Source of the DNA: Gemmatimonadaceae bacterium | GTDB taxonomy: Bacteria; Gemmatimonadota; Gemmatimonadetes; Gemmatimonadales; Gemmatimonadaceae | Direction: 5' to 3' | DNA length: 64,000 nt | NCBI GenBank assembly: GCA_036504815.1 | Contig: DASXUN010000021.1 | Span: 124,001-188,000 of the forward strand | Shown here: piece after piece, positions 59,576-64,000 of the stretch | Layout: each line of letters opens with the position of its first letter | Position numbering within the stretch: the first letter of the stretch is position 1 | The notes under the pieces: model-generated | The model's database searches: none | Told to the model about the DNA's origin: nothing | Seen by the model: only the letters and a program-made list of their open reading frames with translations | Translations under genes and position numbers: made by a program

Positions 59576-62500
59576 TCCTCTCCGACGTCTCCATCAAGCG
59601 TCCCGTTTTCGCGACGATGATGATGCTGGCGCTCGTCACGCTCGGCATGGTGTCGTACAAGCGGCTGGCCGTCGACGAATACCCGGACGTCACCTACCCG
59701 ATCATCAGCGTGCAGGTGTCGTATCCCGGCGCTTCGCCCGAAGTGGTGGAGCGCGACGTCATTCGTCCCATCGAGACCGCGCTCAACACGGTCGAGGGAC
59801 TGTATGAGCTGACGTCCACGTCGTCCGAAGGCGGCGGCAACGTGCGCCTGCAGTTCAAGCTGGGTGTCGACCCCACCAAGATGCAGCCGGAAGTTTCCGC
59901 GAAGGTCGGGCGCATCCGCCGCCAGCTGCCGCGCGACATCACCGAGCCGATCGTCACGCGCTTCGACCCCAACGACCAGCCCATTCTGGCCGTCGCGGTC
60001 TCCAGCAAGGAACGCTCGCTGCGCGAACTCACCGACCTCGGCGACCAGGTCATCCGCCCGCGGTTCGAAGCGGTCGAAGGGGTCGGTGGTGTGCAGCTCA
60101 GCGGTGCCGCCAGCCGTGAAATTCACGTCGAGATCGATCCGCTGGCCCTGCGCAGTTTCGGCCTGACGCCCGACATGGTGTCGGCCGCGCTGGCCCGCGA
60201 GAACCAGGAAGTGCCGGCCGGCCGCATTCGGAAGGGCGACACCGAGCGCAGCGTGCGCGTGACGGGACGCATCACCGACCCGCGCGCCTTCGCCGATCTC
60301 ATCGTGTCCGTGCGCAACGGGGCCCCCATTCGCGTGCGCGACGTGGGACGCGTCATCGACACCATCGCCGAGCGCCGCACCGCGTCGCTGCTGGGCGAAC
60401 TCCCCACGCTGACCATCGACGTGCTGAAGATCTCCGGCGCGAACACCGTGGCCGTGGCCGATGGCGTCAAGGAGATCATCAGCGAGGTGGAGCGCACGCT
60501 CCCGCAGGACGTCACGTTGCGCCTCACCCGCGACGATTCGCGGCGCATTCGGCAGGCGCTGGACGATGTGCAGCTCACCATCGTGCTGGGCGCGATGCTC
60601 ACGGTGATGATCATCTACCTGTTCCTGAACTCGTGGCGGTCCACGGTCATCACCGGCCTGACGCTTCCGGTGTCGATCATCTCGTCGTTCTTCGCGATGT
60701 GGGCGCTCGATTTCACGCTCAACACGATGACGCTGCTGGCGCTCTCGCTGGCCATCGGCCTGCTGATTGACGATGCCATCGTGGTGCGAGAGAACATCAT
60801 CCGGCACGTCGGTCTCGGCAAAGACCATCACCGGGCGGCCAAGGATGGCACCGACGAGATCGGTCTCGCGGTCTTTGCCACGTCATTGGCCGTGGTCGCC
60901 GTCTTCATTCCCGTCGCCTTCATGGGCGGGATGATCGGCAAGATCTTCTATCAGTTTGGCATGACGGTGGCCTTCGCCGTCAGCGTGTCGCTGTTCGTCT
61001 CGTTCACGCTCGACCCGATGCTCTCGAGCGTCTGGCGTGACCCGGATGCCGAGGAGCACGGCCCGGAGGCATGGAAGCACGCCGGACCGATCCGGCGCAT
61101 CGCACTGCGATTCGATGCGTGGTTCGAGAGCATTGCCGATCGCTATCCGGGATGGCTGCGCATTGCGCTGGCCAATCGGTGGAAGGTGCTTGGCGGCGCG
61201 GTTGCCTCGATCGTGGTGGCGCTTGCCATCGTCCCGGTGCTCGGCTTCACCTGGATGCCGGACGCGGACACCGGCGAGTTCTCCATCAACTACCGCGTGC
61301 CGCCGGGCTCGAGCCTGGCGTACACGCTGAGCCGCGCCCAGCCCATCGACCGCTATGTGCGGACGCTGCCGGAGGTCGACTTCACGTCGTTCTCCGTCGG
61401 GGGTCGCGGCGGGGCGACCGGGGGCGGCATCAACGTCCGGCTGGTCCCCAAGTCCGAGCGGTCTCGAAGCCAGTTCGAGATCCAGGAAGCCATCCGCAAG
61501 GAACTTCCCAGGTTCCCCGGCCTGACGGCAAACATCAGCGCCGGTGGATCGATCTTCGGCGGCCGTGGCTCGCCCATCTCCATCAACGTGCAGGGACCCG
61601 AAGTCACGCGGCTCAAGCTCATCGCGTCGCAGGTCAACGACGTGGTGAAGAACCTGCCTGGCGTCGCCAGCACCCGATCGAGTGACGAAGGCAACGTGCC
61701 GCAGCTCGATGTGCGCGTGGACCGCCAGCAGGCGTGGGCCGCCGGGCTCGGCATCAACAACATCGCGCAGACCTTGCAGCCGCTCTTCACCGGCCAGCGG
61801 GCCACGACGTGGCAGGATCCGCAGGGCTACTCGCATGACGTCGTGGTGATCTACCCCGATTCGCTCCGCGCCAGCGCCGCGAATGTGGCGGAGATTGCCG
61901 TCAATGGCTCCGGCACGGACGCACGCACGGGCCTGCCGGCGTCGGTCCTGTTGTCGCAGGTCGCCGAGGTGCGACCGGGTGTCGGGCCGCAGCAGATCGA
62001 GCGCCGCGCGCTCGAGCGCCAGGTCAAGATCGACGTGCAGGTCATTCCCGGCACGCCGCTGGGACGGGTCGCCGACGCCGCGCGTGCCGCACTGGACTCC
62101 ATCGTCCTCCCGCCGGGCTATCGCACCGTCTTCACGGGCGACGTGCAGAACATGGAAGAAACCAAGGGGTATGTCGCCGAGGCGATTATCCTGGCGGTCA
62201 TCTTCATCTACATCATTCTGGCGTCACTCTTCGGCTCGTTCATCCAGCCGCTCGCCATCATGCTGGCGCTTCCCTTGAGCTTCCTCGGCGTCGCCATTGC
62301 CCTGCTGGTGACCAGAGGGACGCTCAACGTGATGTCGATGATCGGCATCATCATGCTGATGGGCCTCGTGACCAAGAACGGCATTCTCCTGATCGACTTC
62401 GTGAACCAGCGGCGCGATGCGGGTGAATCGCGGCTCGATGCCATCCTCGAGTCGGGCCGGATCCGCCTGCGTCCGATCATCATGACCACGGTGGCCATGA

Positions 62501-62733
62501 TCTTCGGCATGTTCCCGCTGGCGTTCGCGCTCGGCGAGGGCGCCGAACAGCGCGCGCCGATGGCGCGCGCCGTGATTGGCGGCCTGATCACGTCCACGCT
62601 TCTGACCTTGTTCGTCGTGCCAGCCATGTACACGGTCCTGGACGACGCCGCGGAGCGTTTCCGCGCACGCGGACGCGCACGGGCCGTGCATCGCCCGGTG
62701 GCGGCCGAACCGGATACTGGGACCCCCGCTTGA
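59572..62733 (+). CDS. RND (HAE1/AcrB-type) multidrug efflux pump
   Basis: 1053 residues with 12 predicted helices: one N-terminal (PVFATMMMLALVTLGMV), a cluster near 335-550, one at about 540, and a C-terminal cluster, flanking two large periplasmic loops. The proton-relay Asp pair is present in LALSLAIGLLIDDAIVVRENI. FLNSWRSTVITGLTLPVSI and GIIMLMGLVTKNGILLIDFVNQ are family signatures. It exports hydrophobic compounds or drugs using proton-motive force. Third gene of the TolC-MFP-RND operon; the substrate is unknown. Confidence 0.93.
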   Translation: MILSDVSIKRPVFATMMMLALVTLGMVSYKRLAVDEYPDVTYPIISVQVSYPGASPEVVERDVIRPIETALNTVEGLYELTSTSSEGGGNVRLQFKLGVDPTKMQPEVSAKVGRIRRQLPRDITEPIVTRFDPNDQPILAVAVSSKERSLRELTDLGDQVIRPRFEAVEGVGGVQLSGAASREIHVEIDPLALRSFGLTPDMVSAALARENQEVPAGRIRKGDTERSVRVTGRITDPRAFADLIVSVRNGAPIRVRDVGRVIDTIAERRTASLLGELPTLTIDVLKISGANTVAVADGVKEIISEVERTLPQDVTLRLTRDDSRRIRQALDDVQLTIVLGAMLTVMIIYLFLNSWRSTVITGLTLPVSIISSFFAMWALDFTLNTMTLLALSLAIGLLIDDAIVVRENIIRHVGLGKDHHRAAKDGTDEIGLAVFATSLAVVAVFIPVAFMGGMIGKIFYQFGMTVAFAVSVSLFVSFTLDPMLSSVWRDPDAEEHGPEAWKHAGPIRRIALRFDAWFESIADRYPGWLRIALANRWKVLGGAVASIVVALAIVPVLGFTWMPDADTGEFSINYRVPPGSSLAYTLSRAQPIDRYVRTLPEVDFTSFSVGGRGGATGGGINVRLVPKSERSRSQFEIQEAIRKELPRFPGLTANISAGGSIFGGRGSPISINVQGPEVTRLKLIASQVNDVVKNLPGVASTRSSDEGNVPQLDVRVDRQQAWAAGLGINNIAQTLQPLFTGQRATTWQDPQGYSHDVVVIYPDSLRASAANVAEIAVNGSGTDARTGLPASVLLSQVAEVRPGVGPQQIERRALERQVKIDVQVIPGTPLGRVADAARAALDSIVLPPGYRTVFTGDVQNMEETKGYVAEAIILAVIFIYIILASLFGSFIQPLAIMLALPLSFLGVAIALLVTRGTLNVMSMIGIIMLMGLVTKNGILLIDFVNQRRDAGESRLDAILESGRIRLRPIIMTTVAMIFGMFPLAFALGEGAEQRAPMARAVIGGLITSTLLTLFVVPAMYTVLDDAAERFRARGRARAVHRPVAAEPDTGTPA

Positions 62734-62812
62734 CGAGGATGCTCGCGGAGTGTATTCAGCGGTTGAGCGACGAACGCTTTTCTTTGACTGACTGAGCCAT
62801 AGGGAGGCAGGC

Positions 62813-63538
62813 ATGCTGAGCGGCGATCTCAACGACAAGCACATGGCGGCGGACCGGGACGACGAGCCGGAGGATTCCGGCTACGGCGGCGGCATGAGCT
62901 ATGACGACGAGGACGACGAGGACGGTGGCTGGGCGATCAACAAGGACCATTCCGATTCGCTCTGGGATAGCGCGGAGGAATCGGACGACGAGGACGAGGA
63001 GGAGCCGGGTGTGCTCCTTGACGCGGGAGAGGAAGAGGATGACGCCGACCTGTTCGGCGCCGGCCTTGGTGAACCCCGTCGGGCGTCCAAGCCGAAGCCG
63101 GCACCAAAGCCGGTGGCCCCGCCGGTCGTGGTTCCGGTGCCCGTACCGGTCGCGGCGGCCCCGGTTAAGCCCGTGGCCAAGCCCGTGGCCAAGCCCGTGG
63201 CCAAGCCCGCCGCCAAACCCGCAGCCAAGCCCGCGGCCAAGCCCGCGGCCAAGCCCGTGACCAAGCCCGCGGCGAAGAAGGCATCCAAGAAGGCCGCCAA
63301 GAAGGCCGCCCCGAAGAAGGCGGCCAAGAAGGTTGCCAAGAAGCCGGCCAAGAAGGCCGCGAAGGCCGCCCCGAAGAAGGCCGTGAAGAAGGTGGCCAAG
63401 AAACCGGCCAGGAAGCTGGCCAAGAAGACCGCGGCAAAGAAGCCGCTCAAGAAGGCAGCCCCCAAGAAGGCCGCCAAGAAACCGGTCAAGAAGGCCGCGC
63501 CGAAGAAGGCCGTCAAGAAGGCGAAGCAGAAGAAGTAG
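62813..63538 (+). CDS. Acidic-headed, Lys/Ala/Pro-rich histone-H1-like protein
   Basis: 241 residues in three parts. An acidic N-terminus (about 1-88, many Asp/Glu, e.g. SYDDEDDEDGGW, EESDDEDEEEPG), a Pro/Val hinge (about 95-120), and a basic tail of KPVAKP/KPAAKP repeats followed by KKAAPKKA-type repeats. The tail resembles eukaryotic histone H1 and bacterial H1-like nucleoid proteins (Hc1, AlgP, BpH3). The acidic head is unusual and could mask the tail or bind partners. ATG 62813 has GGAGG six bases upstream. It probably binds DNA or polyanions; not proven. Confidence 0.75.
   Translation: MLSGDLNDKHMAADRDDEPEDSGYGGGMSYDDEDDEDGGWAINKDHSDSLWDSAEESDDEDEEEPGVLLDAGEEEDDADLFGAGLGEPRRASKPKPAPKPVAPPVVVPVPVPVAAAPVKPVAKPVAKPVAKPAAKPAAKPAAKPAAKPVTKPAAKKASKKAAKKAAPKKAAKKVAKKPAKKAAKAAPKKAVKKVAKKPARKLAKKTAAKKPLKKAAPKKAAKKPVKKAAPKKAVKKAKQKK
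63163..63260. repeat. 12-bp coding tandem repeat (AAGCCCGTGGCC type)
   Basis: About eight consecutive 12-bp units such as AAGCCCGTGGCC and AAGCCCGCGGCC encode the KPVA/KPAA repeats of the H1-like protein. The first three units are nearly identical in DNA, so length variation by slippage is likely. Confidence 0.85.
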
Positions 63539-63560
63539 CCGGCGTGTCCGGCCGTCGCTC

Positions 63561-63608
63561 ACGGCGGACGGTGGGTATCGCACATCCGTGCGTCCCACCG
63601 TCCGCCGT
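63561..63608 (+). terminator. Strong hairpin after the H1-like gene
   Basis: A perfect 15-bp stem (63561-63575 with 63594-63608) has an 18-base loop that contains a further short stem (GCAC/GTGC). It lies 22 bp after the stop codon at 63538. Confidence 0.8.
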
Positions 63609-63679
63609 TCGTCGTTGGCGCCTTGCTGGCGCGACACTGGCTCGCCGGCGGACGTCGCGCGCGTTATTCTCTTGTCACG

Positions 63680-64000
63680 ATGGCTGACAACACAGTGGCA
63701 CTGCTGCGTGCGCATTCCCGGCACGCACCGTGGAATGCTCGAGGCCTCGCGGCGCATGCCACGGCGCTCGTCGATGCGGCCGGCATGCGCCCGACGAACG
63801 CGTCGGCGCGAGCCACGCCGAGCGCTCGTGCCGTGCGGTTCTACGTGGCCCACGGACTGTTGGATCACCCGATGGGTCGAGGCACCGCCGCCACCTATCA
63901 CTATCGCCATCTGTTGCAACTGCTGGCGATCAAGATTCGTCAGCGCGAAGGACAGACGCTCGACGCCATCAAGGCGGAACTGGCAGGCGCCACCGGTGAT
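63680..64000 (+). CDS. MerR-type winged-helix protein, 5' part (runs off the window)
   Basis: The frame from ATG 63680 is open to the window end (107 codons). After a leader of about 50 residues it reads RAVRFYVAHGLLDHPMGRGTAATYHYRHLLQLLAIKI, the wing and second helix pattern of MerR regulators (R.IRFY...GLL....R......Y...H...L..I). REGQTLDAIKAEL then begins the typical third helix. Effector domain and function are outside the window. Confidence 0.75.
   Translation, partial: MADNTVALLRAHSRHAPWNARGLAAHATALVDAAGMRPTNASARATPSARAVRFYVAHGLLDHPMGRGTAATYHYRHLLQLLAIKIRQREGQTLDAIKAELAGATGD

Noticed and set aside
59095-60831. A 578-codon minus-strand frame opposite the RND adaptor and pump
   Set aside because: Antisense shadow of conserved efflux genes, with no signal, domain or ribosome site.
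62899-63516. Hydrophobic minus-strand frame opposite the H1-like gene
   Set aside because: Its Phe/Leu/Ala repeat pattern is simply the complement of the Lys/Ala codon repeats; there is no start signal or non-repetitive part.

Overview
The window is a high-GC bacterial chromosome segment with short intergenic gaps and many 1-13 bp start/stop overlaps. Its gene mix suggests a Gemmatimonadota-like organism: secreted sortilin/VPS10-type Asp-box propellers, an ADOP-type duplicated ABC permease, CocE/NonD hydrolases, a type III and a type I glutamine synthetase, a DUF4954 protein, and a Lys/Ala-rich histone-H1-like protein. This placement is inferred from gene content only, because no rRNA or marker gene is present.

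Layout. 1-5.2 kb: 3' part of a Pls/PosA-type non-ribosomal peptide synthetase and a GT39-like membrane glycosyltransferase. 5.2-5.6 kb: tandem repeats around a tRNA-Cys. 5.6-10.1 kb: Asp-box propeller protein and a DASS anion transporter. 10.1-16.2 kb (minus): sugar operon GH127 -> GH2 -> aldose 1-epimerase, carrying several simple-repeat patches inside coding sequence. 16.3-24.4 kb: MacAB/ADOP efflux operon ending in an NtrC-type regulator and a histidine kinase, with a candidate sigma-54 promoter in front. 24.4-28.6 kb: autoregulated GntR-hypE-hypD operon (trans-4-hydroxyproline dehydratase, a glycyl radical enzyme). 28.6-36.2 kb: secreted S15-like hydrolase (minus), then creatininase, PanE-like, SDR, M20 peptidase and APC permease. 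36.4-41.7 kb: acyl carrier protein, NDP-forming acyl-CoA synthetase, nagB, DUF4954. 41.7-46.6 kb (minus): small membrane protein, epimerase, and an MtrB/MtrA outer-membrane electron conduit. 47.2-55 kb: glnN, secreted proteins, a methyltransferase and glnA. 55-64 kb: zinc-ribbon protein, a broken receiver/HD-GYP gene, a TolC-MFP-RND efflux operon, an H1-like protein and the start of a MerR-like gene.

Themes. A glycyl radical enzyme together with an MtrAB decaheme/porin pair points to anaerobic or micro-oxic metabolism. The HypD operon, the S15-like and M20 hydrolases and the APC permease could together use proline/hydroxyproline-rich peptides (inference).

The least explained signal is a set of short dispersed repeats. 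An 11-bp tandem unit (CAACAGAGAAA/CAACAGAGAGA) occurs as arrays at four loci. It directly follows the stop codons of both glutamine synthetase genes and lies 12 bases past the 3' end of tRNA-Cys. Three other repeat families sit in intergenic DNA, inside glycosidase genes, or as direct repeats flanking a single gene.
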